Assembly (NCBI GenBank): GCA_008638375.1
Contig: VIRR01000482.1
Span: forward strand, 1 to 64,000
Source: Nyssa sinensis
Lineage: Eukaryota; Streptophyta; Magnoliopsida; Cornales; Nyssaceae
Direction of reading: 5' to 3'
Length of the DNA: 64,000 nucleotides
This document shows positions 1 through 11,402 of this stretch, one piece after another; positions within the stretch are counted from its first letter, which is position 1; each line of letters starts with the position of its first letter. The translations under genes and the position numbers were made by a program. The notes under the pieces were generated by a model that saw nothing but the letters and a program-made list of their open reading frames with translations, was not told where the DNA came from and did not search any database.

Positions 1-1489
1 TCCCCGTCCAAAAGGATCTAAAATGCTGGATAAAGTTTTAACAAAAGCATTTCTTAATCATTAAAATATCTGGTAGCACAGTTAGTTTATCATTTGACGG
101 ATATCCAAAAATTATAAGTGTTTAAATACAGATCCTTCAAAAACAAAACCAACAAACAGGACCGTGGTGACATGGGAGTATTAAGACCTGACAATTTTCA
201 ACTTAATATAAAACTCGCCAAAACAGCTACCAGTAACTAGCAGCGTCTAAGTCCCTAGAGCGCCTGAGGGTTCCCCAAATTCTTGTTGTCCTGAAAAATT
301 TAAGGGAGAAGGGGTGAGCTAATAGCCCAATAAGTAATTTCCTGGCTTTAATGTGGGTTCGGGTTTGTCCAATGAAATGATAGAACAAGGAATAACAGAT
401 AGCCCAGTGAACAATAATGAAGGCGTAGCCAGTCACCACAATGTGCAAAACATTGACCCGAGGGTCCAAAAGGCGTATCCCACAATATAACACAAGAGTC
501 AATAACAAAGTCAAATGAAATTGGGATCCAGCCTATCATGATGGATTGCTGCCACAACGATACGTTAGCCAATCAAAGATATACCATGCTTGCAACAATA
601 CGATCATTTCACAGGGTATAAAAATATGATCATACAATGGAAACAATAATAAGTTAACATCGAGTTCAAATAACCCAGATATACGTGAATTACCCGGGGC
701 CCGGCATACCCCACCAAAACGCACGCTCAGATCCGCCACAGTTCCTCGGGCTCTCTGAAAAGCGTTAGAGCTCTTTTCAATACAAGTCCCGTAGGACGCA
801 ACAGACCCCAAAGGGTCTTTTCCCCACGCAATCTGTGAATGGATGGGCCATTGTGACTGAGCACAACCCCGAGTACATACCAAATATCATGACCAACAAT
901 ATCCCACACAAGATGTACAACGTACCAAACATTTGATATCACAAACAACGAATCACAAAGTGTGTGGAATCAGTAGAATGTATCTCAAGACTAGGTCATG
1001 GTACGATAGTGCAATAATATTCAAATATCAATGATCAATCTCAAAATGATGTAAGCAAGCAAGTCAAATCCAAAATCAGGTAAACTGATATCTACAAGTC
1101 AATTGGCTCAAATCAAGTGCATCAGGTAGTAATGGAGTACAATTTGGCAGCATATGAACAATAACGTGACTGGCTGGGAATAACCCATATTAAAGCGTCA
1201 GAATTACTTACCTCAAAATGACTCTCAGTAGTTCAACTAATCAAAGTCTCCTTCCCCTTTTCTTTTGACGTGCCTGTCAATTGAAAATAACTCAGTCTAT
1301 AACTGAAATCGAACCATACTCGATATTCAATTTGTTAATCTTGGCTATCGGTATCTCGATTACGAATCTAGATGTCGTCATTGTATCCGGAATGTTGAAT
1401 AAAATAAGTTTAGGCTTTTACGGATCTTAAATCGGATTCCTGAATTGAAAAGGGCAAAACTGTCCTTTGGCATGTTACGGTCACTTTCT

Positions 1490-1880
1490 CCCCGGGACCT
1501 CTTTTCATAATTTCAACTTCACCGTTGAATTCAGTGGGTCCGAGATAGTTAAAATACTTATATGACTTAACTTATTTGGACACAGGGGTATTTTCGTCAT
1601 TTTACGGGCCTTTATTTTTCGGGGCCTCATCTCACGTTGTAGACCTCACCATTGGACTCAGTAGGTCCAAGATAGTAGGAATTCATATATGACTTGTCTA
1701 ATTTGGACACCGGGGTATTTCGGTCATTCTAGTATTTATGTCTTATATCCCGGGGTCTCGTCTCGTGAAATGGACCTCACTATTGAGTCCGGAAGGTCCG
1801 AGATAATAAGTTTTGACTATTCATTTGCCTTGTTTGGACTTCGTTTGACTTATTTGTGACTCAGGGGTAAAATGGTAATT
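1490..1880. repeat. Three diverged ~120-bp repeats inside the LTR
   Basis: Three successive blocks share the order: CCGGG(G/A)cCTC, 'accTCAcc.TTGA.TCaGT..GTCCgAGATA', a tatgact stretch, 'TTTGGACaCaGGGGTA' and 'GTCATT'. They begin near 1490, 1617 and 1738. The same array recurs in the other LTR at about 9555-9945. It is an ancient internal duplication of the LTR; its role is unknown. Confidence 0.75.
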
Positions 1881-2151
1881 CTACCTATTTAATAAATTAT
1901 TTAAATAATTTATTTTATTATTTTATTATTTTTCCAGGGGTGTTTTTGAATTAATTCTCCAAAATCTGGGTCAGATTTGGAATAGGGTGAATAGTTGGGG
2001 TCGAACCACAATTATCATAAGTTTCGGTTTATTTATTTTTAATTAAAACATTGGACCAAAGGGTTCACCTAATGAAACCCTAGACCGGACCGGTTATGCA
2101 CTGAACCAACCGGTTCAGTCCTCTCCAGAGAACCGGTTTAATGGGTCATGC

Positions 2152-2170
2152 TGACGTCATGATGACGTCA
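2152..2170. promoter_or_regulatory. Paired TGACGTCA palindromes (bZIP-type) in the 3' LTR
   Basis: Two perfect copies of TGACGTCA are separated by three bases (TGACGTCATGATGACGTCA). TGACG and the ACGT core are the classic binding sites of plant TGA-type bZIP factors, and paired TGACG motifs make up as-1-like elements. The pair is conserved in the other LTR at 10217-10235. Binding is inferred from the motif only. Confidence 0.6.
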
Positions 2171-3338
2171 GCCCTAATTTAATATTTTTAAATTTCTTTA
2201 GTGAAACGGCGTAGTTTCATTGCCCCGTTGGATCCGGTCGGGTCCCGACCCGACCCAGACCCGGATCCGGTCCCTTCTTGACCCGGATGGCCCCCCCGTT
2301 TTTCCGGTGGTCTTCTCCGGTCACCCTTGTCAATTCCGGTCACCGGAATCTCGGCCAACCCACGGTTTCGCACCATTTTCACGTCCAAATCTCACTGTGA
2401 TTATACCAATCGCTTCCTAAGGTTTCAAGGAGTAGTTTAGGATAGATTTTGGCCCCAAACACTACTGATTTTGACACCCATTTTCTGGTTTTTCCGGCGT
2501 TGCACCGGCGAAGGATAATCGGCCATAAAATGGCCGTTTCTCGACCGTTTGGAGTGATTCAAATTCCGTTGGGTTCCTAATGAACTTGGCTACCCATTTT
2601 AAGTCCTAAAATCATGATCAAATGGACCTACCAAAATCTGCCATTGTTGACCATGTACGGCACTTTCATTTCTTTAAATTTTTTTCTATATCTTAGCAAG
2701 TCCAACACAACTAATTCAATTTAACACAAAAGACATAGGTTCAGTCAGAATATACCTGCCTAGTTGCTGTTTCTCCTTTCTCCAAGCTCTCGGTTTCTCC
2801 ACTGCTCCAAAACTTTTCCTTCTCTCTCTACTGCTTTCTCTCTCTAACTCTTCTTCAACCGAGACTATAATCAGTGGCTTGGCCACCTGGATATGGAGGC
2901 TGTCACACTCTCTTTCTGATTTCCTCACTCCCACACACAAGAGATGCATATACATTTTTATATAAAATATACATTTATATTTCTTTGCCCCATCCACACT
3001 CAACCAAGCATGCTTAGCCATGCCTCTACCCCTGATTTTCTAATTTCCACCATGCTCCTACTAGTCTAGGTTAGGTAGCTTTTTTTTTTATTTTTTATAT
3101 TACATATATATATATATATATTCACATATATATATATATTTTTCTCCTTTGTTACTTTTTATATATATATATATGTATATATATCCATACATGTGTGCAT
3201 GTATGCATGCATGCATGCATACTTGCACGTATTACGATGTTGGGTCTTATTTAATCAATAGGTCATTTTATAACTGATAAAGTGTTACCCGACCCGGCTT
3301 GTCTCGATACTCGTGCCAGTTCAGGTCGGGGTATTACA

Positions 3339-3362
3339 TCCTTACCTCCTAAAAAAAGTTTG
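3339..3362 (-). other. Polypurine tract region
   Basis: Directly inside the 3' LTR boundary the minus strand reads a purine-rich AGGAGGTAAGGA preceded by a T run. This is the expected position of the plus-strand primer of an LTR retrotransposon. Confidence 0.7.
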
Positions 3363-3381
3363 TCCCCAAACTTAGCTCATG

Positions 3382-3792
3382 CTAAGACTGAAATAACTGG
3401 GGGTACTTAGTTTTCATGGCATCCTCTCTTTCCCAAGTAGCTTCTTCAATTTGGTGATTTTTCCAGAGTACCTTCACCAAGGGAATAGACTTGTTCCTCA
3501 GAACTTGGTCTCGACGATCTAGGATCTGCACTGGGTGTTCAATATAAGTTAGATCCTTCTGAACGTCTAGCGGTTCATGCTCGATTACTTGACTGGGATC
3601 ATGTAAGCACTTCCTCAACATGGATACGTGGAAGACATTGTGCACATGTGCTAACTCCGCTGGCAATGCAAGTCGGTATGCTACTGGTCCGACCCGTTTT
3701 ATAACCTCAAAGGGTCCAATGTAGCGGGGTCCTAGTTTCCCTTTCTTCCCAAATCTTACCACGCCCTTCATGGGTGACACTTTGAGAAACAC
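3382..3792 (-). CDS. Integrase C-terminus with chromodomain-like tail (frameshifted from upstream pol)
   Basis: This frame carries the end of the chromovirus integrase. It opens with the [18 protein letters not shown] segment typical of the integrase C-terminal domain, passes through [13 protein letters not shown], and ends with a chromodomain-like stretch ([20 protein letters not shown]). It is +1 relative to the preceding ORF, with which it overlaps. Comparison of the two frames places a one-base loss around 3815-3820, so it is not a separate gene. The chromodomain in related elements directs integration to heterochromatin (established for chromoviruses). The first Met is internal to the domain and not a real start. 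Confidence 0.9.
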   Translation of the reverse strand: MFLKVSPMKGVVRFGKKGKLGPRYIGPFEVIKRVGPVAYRLALPAELAHVHNVFHVSMLRKCLHDPSQVIEHEPLDVQKDLTYIEHPVQILDRRDQVLRNKSIPLVKVLWKNHQIEEATWEREDAMKTKYPQLFQS

Positions 3793-5402
3793 AAGGTCGC
3801 CCTTTTCAATTCTAGCTCACGTCTCCGGACGTCGGCATAGCTCTTTTGACGACTTTGGGTTGCTAGCAGTCGCTGCTTGATTATTCGGATCTTTTCTGAA
3901 GTCTGCTCTACCATCTTAGGGCCATATAACTTCCTCTCGCCTATTTCAGTCCAGCACAGTGGAGACCGGCACTTCCTACCATATAGTGCCTCATATGGAG
4001 CCATCCCAATGCTAGACTGGTAGCTGTTATTATAGGCGAACTCTACCAGTAGAAGTGAATCCTCCCAGCTCCCTTTGAAATCCAAAACACAAAATCTCAA
4101 TAAGTCCTCCAGTGTTTGAATGGTTCTCTCAGACTGCCCATCAGTCTCGGGATGGTAGGCTGTGCTGAGGCTGAGCTCCGTGCCCATTGCTTCCTGTAAG
4201 CCTCTCCAGAATTTGGACACGAACCTCGGATCTCGGTCAGACACAATAGATACTGGGACTCCATGCAGTCGAACAATCTCCTGGATGTAGAGCGCTGCCA
4301 ATCGCTCTAATGACTGGGTTGTCTTAGTTGCTAGGAAGTGAGCCGATTTTGTCAATCTATCAACAATCACCCATATCGAGTCACTCCCTCGAGGCGTCTT
4401 AGGCAACCCGGAGACAAAGTCCGTAGTGATATGCTCCCATTTCCACTCGGGTATTGGGAGCGGCTGTAATGGTCCACTCGGCCTTTGGTGTTCGACTTTA
4501 ATCTGTTGGCATTTAATACATCGTGCTATAAACTCAGCTATGTCCTTCTTCATCCCTGGCCACCAGTAGGTCGTCTTGACGTCGTGGTACATTTTAGTGC
4601 TTCCTGGGTGTACAGCAAATCTCGAATTGTGTGCCTCATCCAGAATCTCTTTTCTGATCTCGGGCGTGTCTGGCACACAAATTCGATCTCTATAATACAG
4701 CATTCCATCGCGCACCACAAATTCTGAGGTCTTCCCTGACTCAGTTTCTTCACGGAGCTTGACCAGTTTCTCATCGTGCTTCTGTTGCCCTCTAATCTTG
4801 TCCACAATTGTCAATCTGACAGTGACATTAGCGAGTACTGCTCCAGTACTGGGCAGAACCACCTCAATTCCCATTTCCTCTAGATCCCTCTGTATCTCTC
4901 GCTGTGTAGTCAATAAACAAGCAAGGCTCCCTGAAGACTTACGGCTGAGAGCATCAGCTACTACATTGGCTTTTCCGGGGTGATACTGGATGCTAAGCTC
5001 ATAATCTTTAATCAGCTCTAACCATCGGCGTTGCCGCATGTTGAGCTCCTTCTGTGTGAAAAGGTACTTGAGGCTCTTATGGTCTGTGAAAATCTCACAG
5101 GTCGCCCCATAAAGATAATGCCTCCAAATTTTCAACGCAAACACTACAGCTGCTAGCTCCAGATCATGAGTCGGGTAGTTCTTTTCATGAGGTCTCAACT
5201 GTCTCGATGCATAGGCTACTACCCGGCCCCTTTGCATCAGCACACACCCCAAGCCTCTGTGTGAGGCGTCACTATAAATCACGAAGCCTTCGATCCCATT
5301 TGGCACTGTCAGAATAGGGGCTGATACCAGACGGTCCTTCAGATCCTGAAAGCTCTTCTCTCGCTCCTCAGTCCATACAAATGGGGTATTCTTACGAGTC
5401 AA
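3768..5402 (-). CDS. Retrotransposon RNase H and integrase (pol, downstream part)
   Basis: This frame continues the gag-pol frame after the stop at 5436-5438 (same reading phase). RNase H occupies roughly residues 35-155: VIYSDAS (D45), E82 in [15 protein letters not shown] (D107) and ADALSR (D150). Integrase follows: H258, H265, C295, C298 form the HHCC zinc site, then the DDE core with D328 (TTDFV), D389 (SDRDPRF) and E425 (DGQSERT), the last two spaced by 35 residues as in retroviral-type integrases. The frame goes out of register near residue 531 through a single-base loss, so the integrase C-terminus lies in another frame. There is no true start codon at 5402. Confidence 0.93.
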   Translation of the reverse strand: MTRKNTPFVWTEEREKSFQDLKDRLVSAPILTVPNGIEGFVIYSDASHRGLGCVLMQRGRVVAYASRQLRPHEKNYPTHDLELAAVVFALKIWRHYLYGATCEIFTDHKSLKYLFTQKELNMRQRRWLELIKDYELSIQYHPGKANVVADALSRKSSGSLACLLTTQREIQRDLEEMGIEVVLPSTGAVLANVTVRLTIVDKIRGQQKHDEKLVKLREETESGKTSEFVVRDGMLYYRDRICVPDTPEIRKEILDEAHNSRFAVHPGSTKMYHDVKTTYWWPGMKKDIAEFIARCIKCQQIKVEHQRPSGPLQPLPIPEWKWEHITTDFVSGLPKTPRGSDSIWVIVDRLTKSAHFLATKTTQSLERLAALYIQEIVRLHGVPVSIVSDRDPRFVSKFWRGLQEAMGTELSLSTAYHPETDGQSERTIQTLEDLLRFCVLDFKGSWEDSLLLVEFAYNNSYQSSIGMAPYEALYGRKCRSPLCWTEIGERKLYGPKMVEQTSEKIRIIKQRLLATQSRQKSYADVRRRELELKRATLCFSKCHP

Positions 5403-5435
5403 CTGTGTGATCGGCGCGGCTATCTTGGAAAAATC

Positions 5436-7868
5436 CTAGACAAAGCGCCTATAATACCCAGCTAAACCCATAAAGCTCCGGACTTCAGTGACGCTGGTCG
5501 GTCTGGACCAATTCACGATGGCTTCTATCTTTTGTGAATCCACTGAAACGCCATCTTTAGAAACCACGTGGCCTAAAAATGATATGCTGGGAAGCCAGAA
5601 CTCACACTTCTTCAACTTTGCGTACAATTTCTGCTCCCTCAGCTTCTGCAAAACTTTTCTTAGATGCACTTCGTGATCTTCTGGACTCTTAGAGTAGATT
5701 AAGATGTCGTCAATAAATACTATCACGAAGTCATCCAAATACGGCTTGAAGACCCTGTTCATTAAGTCCATGAATGCGGCTGGGGCATTTGTCACCCCAA
5801 ATGGCATTACCAGGAACTCGTAGTGTCCGTATCGGGTCCTAAATGCCGTCTTCTGCACATCCTCAGGCCTAACCTTAAGTTGGTGATAACCCGATCTCAA
5901 ATCTATCTTAGAAAACATCTGTGCCCCCTTTAGCTGATCGAACAAGTCATCCACCCTTGGCAGTGGGTACTTGTTCTTGATGGTGACCTTGTTAAGTTCG
6001 CGATAATCAACACACAACCGCATGGTCCCATCTTTCTTTTTGACAAACAACACTGGGGCACCCCATGGCGACGAGCTAGGCCGTATGAATCCTTTGTCTA
6101 GCAATTCTTGCAGTTGTAGCTTTAATTCCTTCAGCTCAGTCGGCGCCATTCTATATGGGGTTTTAGACACTGGTGTCGTATCGGGAATCACATCAATACA
6201 GAACTCGATCTCTCGGTCTATGGGCATGCCAGGAAGGTCATCAAGAAATACATCAGGGAACTCCCGGGCAACTGAGATCTGATCCAGAATAGGCTCTTGT
6301 GAGTGGGCATCCATGATGCTACACAAAAACCCATGACACCCCTTTCGGAGCAAGCGTCTGGCCTGAATGGCAGAGACAAAATATGGCGGGGTGACTACTC
6401 CCGTCCCCTCAAAGATAACCTTCTGTTGCCCTGGGCCCTGTATTTGAACCTTCTTAGCTTCACAATCAATTGTGGCATGATTCGCAGTTAACCAATCCAT
6501 GCCTAGAATCACATCAAATCCACAGATTTCTAAGGGTATCAGGTCCGCCATGAACTGAATACCCATAATCTCAACCCCGCAAGATCTATAGATAGTATCT
6601 CCAAATAATGACTCCCCCGATGGTACAGTGACAGTCAACACAAAACCTAAGGGTTTGGCTCCCATGTTTATTCTATTAGAAAATGTCGGTGATATAAACG
6701 AGTGTGTGGACCCAGTATCAAATAAGACATGTGCAGGCTGAGAACAAATTGTAATGGTACCTGCAACTACCGAGGTAGTGGCCTGCACATCCCCTAGTGT
6801 AATAGCGAAGACCCTCCCCGGTCGCTGCTGCTCAATCCTGGGTCCTCCACTCTTCTGCTGGGGTTTCGTCACAGAAGCCGATGCAACTGATGCAGTATTG
6901 ACCACTGACTTGTTGTTCTTAGGACAGTCCTTCTTAAAGTGCCCGACTTGTCCACAATTGAAGCAGGCCTTGGTGTCACGATAGCATGGTCCTTTATGAA
7001 ATCCCTGGCAGGTGGGACATTTAGACGCGCCCCCGTCCTGTGACTTGGCCTTCTTCTGACCAGAACCCGTACTAAAATTACGTGATCCCGTGCCAGCACC
7101 AGAAAATGAAGATCCCTGCCCCTTACTCTTGTGGTTCCCAGGTCTCTGATTCTTCCGTCTTTTTGCAAACTCCTCCCCGCTCTGTTCTATGATCATGGCA
7201 GTTTCCACTACCTCATCGTAGGTACTGAGTCGGTGAGGCCGAATCCTATCTTTAATGGCCCATCTGAGACCGCTTTCAAACTTGCGGACCTTTCTTTCTT
7301 CCGTATTTATAACATTTGGGGCAAATCTGGCCAGCTCGGTAAACTTGGTCTCGTATTCCTCAACAGACATGCCTCCCTGCTGAAGGGTGATAAACTCAGC
7401 GGCCTTTTGATTCTGAATTTCCCGAGGGAAATACTTTTGATTGAAAATCTCCACAAATCGTGGCCAAGCCATATTAGGTTCCCGGGCTTCCTGCAAAAGC
7501 CACCACATGTGTGCTGCCCCCGTCAGCATATAAGTGGCATAGCCCACTTTTTGAGTGTCTGTACATGTCATAATTTTGAAGACTTTATCCATTCCAAGCA
7601 TCCATTCTTCGGCTGCTGAGTGTCCCCCTTTTCCATCGAACGCAGGCGGTTTCATATTCTGAAACCGTTTATAAAAGTAAGTGGGGTCCTCCTCACGTCT
7701 AGGTCTATCCTCTGGGGCTGGAGGATTATTTGGTGGCATTGGCCCATTTGCCTGGGCCTGCATTTGGGGCATCATCTCCACCACCCGATTTAGGATCTCC
7801 TCCATGCGATCCATGCGCTCTCGGTCAGACTCCATGGCCCTACTACGAGTTTGCACCATACACTGCAA
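5436..7868 (-). CDS. Retrotransposon Gag-protease-reverse transcriptase (gag-pol, upstream part)
   Basis: An 810-codon frame. Residues ~70-240 form the plant retrotransposon Gag domain (PPAFDGKGG...AAEEWM). A CCHC zinc knuckle sits at 302-315 ([14 protein letters not shown]), preceded by a second Cys/His cluster [12 protein letters not shown] at 284-295. The aspartic protease active site is [11 protein letters not shown] (D384). Reverse transcriptase spans ~575-770, with [11 protein letters not shown] and the catalytic FIDD box at 718-721. The frame stops at a single TAG just after [10 protein letters not shown], a conserved part of RT, and reopens in the same phase, so this is a nonsense mutation and not a natural gag end. 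Met4 (MVQTRS) may be the real start, as it matches related elements. Confidence 0.95.
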   Translation of the reverse strand: MQCMVQTRSRAMESDRERMDRMEEILNRVVEMMPQMQAQANGPMPPNNPPAPEDRPRREEDPTYFYKRFQNMKPPAFDGKGGHSAAEEWMLGMDKVFKIMTCTDTQKVGYATYMLTGAAHMWWLLQEAREPNMAWPRFVEIFNQKYFPREIQNQKAAEFITLQQGGMSVEEYETKFTELARFAPNVINTEERKVRKFESGLRWAIKDRIRPHRLSTYDEVVETAMIIEQSGEEFAKRRKNQRPGNHKSKGQGSSFSGAGTGSRNFSTGSGQKKAKSQDGGASKCPTCQGFHKGPCYRDTKACFNCGQVGHFKKDCPKNNKSVVNTASVASASVTKPQQKSGGPRIEQQRPGRVFAITLGDVQATTSVVAGTITICSQPAHVLFDTGSTHSFISPTFSNRINMGAKPLGFVLTVTVPSGESLFGDTIYRSCGVEIMGIQFMADLIPLEICGFDVILGMDWLTANHATIDCEAKKVQIQGPGQQKVIFEGTGVVTPPYFVSAIQARRLLRKGCHGFLCSIMDAHSQEPILDQISVAREFPDVFLDDLPGMPIDREIEFCIDVIPDTTPVSKTPYRMAPTELKELKLQLQELLDKGFIRPSSSPWGAPVLFVKKKDGTMRLCVDYRELNKVTIKNKYPLPRVDDLFDQLKGAQMFSKIDLRSGYHQLKVRPEDVQKTAFRTRYGHYEFLVMPFGVTNAPAAFMDLMNRVFKPYLDDFVIVFIDDILIYSKSPEDHEVHLRKVLQKLREQKLYAKLKKCEFWLPSISFLGHVVSKDGVSVDSQKIEAIVNWSRPTSVTEVRSFMGLAGYYRRFV

Positions 7869-7982
7869 AAAGGACAGTCCACAAAACTTGGGTAATTAAT
7901 TGACCTCTAGACTTATGACCCTCAGACTTTAGCGAGTTGTAATACTTCAATCTTAATCTCCCATGGACCACTAGAACCATAT

Positions 7983-7994
7983 GCTCTGATACCA
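7983..7994 (-). other. Primer-binding site (initiator Met-tRNA)
   Basis: On the minus strand this reads TGGTATCAGAGC, complementary to the 3' end of plant initiator methionine tRNA, three bases from the inner 5' LTR edge at 7998. It fixes the element's orientation. Confidence 0.93.
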
Positions 7995-7997
7995 CTC

Positions 7998-10900
7998 TGT
8001 CACGACCCAAGACCCACCCTATGCGGATTAGGGATCCGTGACCCGGGTCTGCGGCCCGTGGGCCGTTCCCTGTCCAAAAGGATCTAAAATGCTGGATAAA
8101 GTTTTAACAAAAGCATTTCTTAATCATTAAAATATCTGGTAGCACAGTTAGTTTATCATTTGACGGATATCCAAAAATTATAAGTGTTAAATACAGATCC
8201 TTCAAAAACAAAACCAACAAACAGGACCGTGGTGACATGGGAGTATTAAGACCTGACAATTTTCAACTTAATATAAAACTCGCCAAAACAGCTACCAGTA
8301 ACTAGCAGCGTCTAAGTCCCTGGAGCGCCTGAGGGTTCCCCAAATTCTTGTTGTCCTGAAAAATTTAAGGGAGAAGGGGTGAGCTAATAGCCCAATAAGT
8401 AATTTCCTGGCTTTAATGTGGGTTCGGGTTTGTCCAATGAAATGATAGAACAAGGAATAACAGATAGCCCAGTGAACAATAATGAAGGCGTAGCCAGTCA
8501 CCACAATGTGCAAAACATTGACCCGAGGGTCTAAAAGGCGTATCCCACAATATAACACAAGAGTCAATAACAAAGTCAAATGAAATTGGGATCCAGCCTA
8601 TCATGATGGATTGCTGCCACAACGATACGTTAGCCAATCAAAGATATACCATGCTTGCAACAATACGATCATTTCACAGGGTATAAAAATATGATCATAC
8701 AATGGAAACAATAATAAGTTAACATCGAGTTCAAATAACCCAGATATACGTGAATTACCCGGGGCCCGGCATACCCCACCAAAACGCACGCTCAGATCCG
8801 CCACAGTTCCTCGGGCTCTCTGAAAAGCGTTAGAGCTCTTTTCAATACAAGTCCCGTAGGACGCAACAGACCCCAAAGGGTCTTTTCCCCACGCAATCTG
8901 TGAATGGATGGGCCATTGTGACTGAGCACAACCCCGAGTACATACCAAATATCATGACCAACAATATCCCACACAAGATGTACAACGTACCAAACATTTG
9001 ATATCACAAACAACGAATCACAAAGTGTGTGGAATCAGTAGAATGTATCTCAAGACTAGGTCATGGTACGATAGTGCAATAATATTCAAATATCAATGAT
9101 CAATCTCAAAATGATGTAAGCAAGCAAGTCAAATCCAAAATCAGGTAAACTGATATCTACAAGTCAATTGGCTCAAATCAAGTGCATCAGGTAGTAATGG
9201 AGTACAATTTGGCAGCATATGAACAATAACGTGACTGGCTGGGAATAACCCATATTAAAGCGTCAGAATTACTTACCTCAAAATGACTCTCAGTAGTTCA
9301 ACTAATCAAAGTCTCCTTCCCCTTTTCTTTTGACGTGCCTGTCAATTGAAAATAACTCAGTCTATAACTGAAATCGAACCATACTCGATATTCAATTTGT
9401 TAATCTTGGCTATCGGTATCTCGATTACGAATCTAGATGTCGTCATTGTATCCGGAATGTTGAATAAAATAAGTTTAGGCTTTTACGGATCTTAAATCGG
9501 ATTCCTGAATTGAAAAGGGCAAAACTGTCCTTTGGCATGTTACGGTCACTTTCTCCCCGGGACCTCTTTTCATAATTTCAACTTCACCGTTGAATTCAGT
9601 GGGTCCGAGATAGTTAAAATACTTATATGACTTAACTTATTTGGACACAGGGGTATTTTCGTCATTTTACGGGCCTTTATTTTTCGGGGCCTCATCTCAC
9701 GTTGTAGACCTCACCATTGGACTCAGTAGGTCCAAGATAGTAGGAATTCATATATGACTTGTCTAATTTGGACACCGGGGTATTTCGGTCATTCTAGTAT
9801 TTATGTCTTATATCCCGGGGTCTCGTCTCGTGAAATGGACCTCACTATTGAGTCCGGAAGGTCCGAGATAATAAGTTTTGACTATTCATTTGCCTTGTTT
9901 GGACTTCGTTTGACTTATTTGTGACTCAGGGGTAAAATGGTAATTCTACCTATTTAATAAATTATTTAAATAATTTATTTTATTATTTTATTATTTTTCC
10001 AGGGGTGTTTTTGAATTAATTCTCCAAAATCTGGGTCAGATTTGGAATAGGGTGAATAGTTGGGGTCGAACCACAATTATCATAAGTTTCGGTTTATTTA
10101 TTTTTAATTAAAACATTGGACCAAAGGGTTCACCTAATGAAACCCTAGACCGGACCGGTTATGCACTGAACCAACCGGTTCAGTCCTCTCCAGAGAACCG
10201 GTTTAATGGGTCATGCTGACGTCATGATGACGTCAGCCCTAATTTAATATTTTTAAATTTCTTTAGTGAAACGGCGTAGTTTCATTGCCCCGTTGGATCC
10301 GGTCGGGTCCCGACCCGACCCAGACCCGGATCCGGTCCCTTCTTGACCCGGATGGCCCCCCCGTTTTTCCGGTGGTCTTCTCCGGTCACCCTTGTCAATT
10401 CCGGTCACCGGAATCTCGGCCAACCCACGGTTTCGCACCATTTTCACGTCCAAATCTCACTGTGATTATACCAATCGCTTCCTAAGGTTTCAAGGAGTAG
10501 TTTAGGATAGATTTTGGCCCCAAACACTACTGATTTTGACACCCATTTTCTGGTTTTTCCGGCGTTGCACCGGCGAAGGATAATCGGCCATAAAATGGCC
10601 GTTTCTCGACCGTTTGGAGTGATTCAAATTCCGTTGGGTTCCTAATGAACTTGGCTACCCATTTTAAGTCCTAAAATCATGATCAAATGGACCTACCAAA
10701 ATCTGCCATTGTTGACCATGTACGGCACTTTCATTTCTTTAAATTTTTTTCTATATCTTAGCAAGTCCAACACAACTAATTCAATTTAACACAAAAGACA
10801 TAGGTTCAGTCAGAATATACCTGCCTAGTTGCTGTTTCTCCTTTCTCCAAGCTCTCGGTTTCTCCACTGCTCCAAAACTTTTCCTTCTCTCTCTACTGCT

Positions 10901-11402
10901 TTCTCTCTCTAACTCTTCTTCAACCGAGACTATAATCAGTGGCTTGGCCACCTGGATATGGAGGCTGTCACACTCTCTTTCTGATTTCCTCACTCCCACA
11001 CACAAGAGATGCATATACATTTTTATATAAAATATACATTTATATTTCTTTGCCCCATCCACACTCAACCAAGCATGCTTAGCCATGCCTCTACCCCTGA
11101 TTTTCTAATTTCCACCATGCTCCTACTAGTCTAGGTTAGGTAGCTTTTTTTTTATTTTTTATATTACATATATATATATATATTCACATATATATATATT
11201 TTTCTCCTTTGTTACTTTTTATATATATATATATATATGTATATATATCCATACATGTGTGCATGTATGCATGCATGCATGCATACTTGCACGTATTACG
11301 ATGTTGGGTCTTATTTAATCAATAGGTCATTTTATAACTGATAAAGTGTTACCCGACCCGGCTTGTCTCGATACTCGTGCCAGTTCGGGTCGGGGTATTA
11401 CA
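7998..11402 (-). repeat. 5' LTR of the chromovirus
   Basis: A complete 3405-bp LTR. On the plus strand it starts TGTCACGACCC and ends GGGGTATTACA, so in element sense it has the TG...CA termini of LTRs. It is nearly identical to 1-3338. It contains the paired TGACGTCA motif (10217-10235), the triplicated ~120-bp block (about 9555-9945), TA-rich runs near 11160-11250 and a TGCATGCA-type run near 11265-11285. The right flank begins TTAGG. Confidence 0.95.
10217..10235. promoter_or_regulatory. Paired TGACGTCA palindromes in the 5' LTR
   Basis: Second copy of the three-base-spaced TGACGTCA pair, unchanged between LTRs. This is the LTR that would drive transcription of the element, so a role as enhancer for TGA/bZIP factors is plausible but unproven. 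Confidence 0.6.

Larger units (their letters stand above)
1..3338 (-). repeat. 3' LTR of the chromovirus (truncated by window edge)
   Basis: Position 1 matches position 8067 of the right-hand LTR and the match continues to 3338, where both copies end in the inverted terminus TATTACA. The outer end (TGTCACG) is outside the window. Differences seen by eye are few: single-base changes near 260, 472 and 3323 (all transitions), a one-base indel near 124, and length changes in T and TA runs at 3080-3180. ORFs of 66-115 codons inside the LTR occur identically in both copies and resemble no known protein. Confidence 0.95.
1..11402 (-). mobile_element. Ty3/gypsy chromovirus (Tekay/Del-like), nearly complete
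   Basis: The element runs right to left: 5' LTR 7998-11402, primer-binding site 7983-7994, gag-protease-RT-RNase H-integrase with C-terminal chromodomain (7868 down to 3382), purine-rich tract, 3' LTR ending at 3338. Domain order RT-RNaseH-IN makes it Ty3/gypsy. The chromodomain-like tail after integrase and the very long (3.4 kb) LTRs fit the Tekay/Del chromoviruses; the lineage name is inference. About 70 bp of the 3' LTR lie beyond the left window edge, so only one target-site flank (after 11402) is visible. The polyprotein is interrupted twice, so this copy should not make a full pol product. I estimate fewer than ten differences between the LTRs by eye, implying a recent insertion. Confidence 0.95.

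Noticed and set aside
2188..2420. Overlapping 66-codon ORFs on both strands in the LTR (also 10253-10485)
   Set aside because: Arise from a GC-rich CCGGATCCGG-type stretch in the LTR, duplicated with it; no protein similarity.
7131..7619. 162-codon plus-strand ORF
   Set aside because: Antisense shadow of the Gag frame; no independent motifs.
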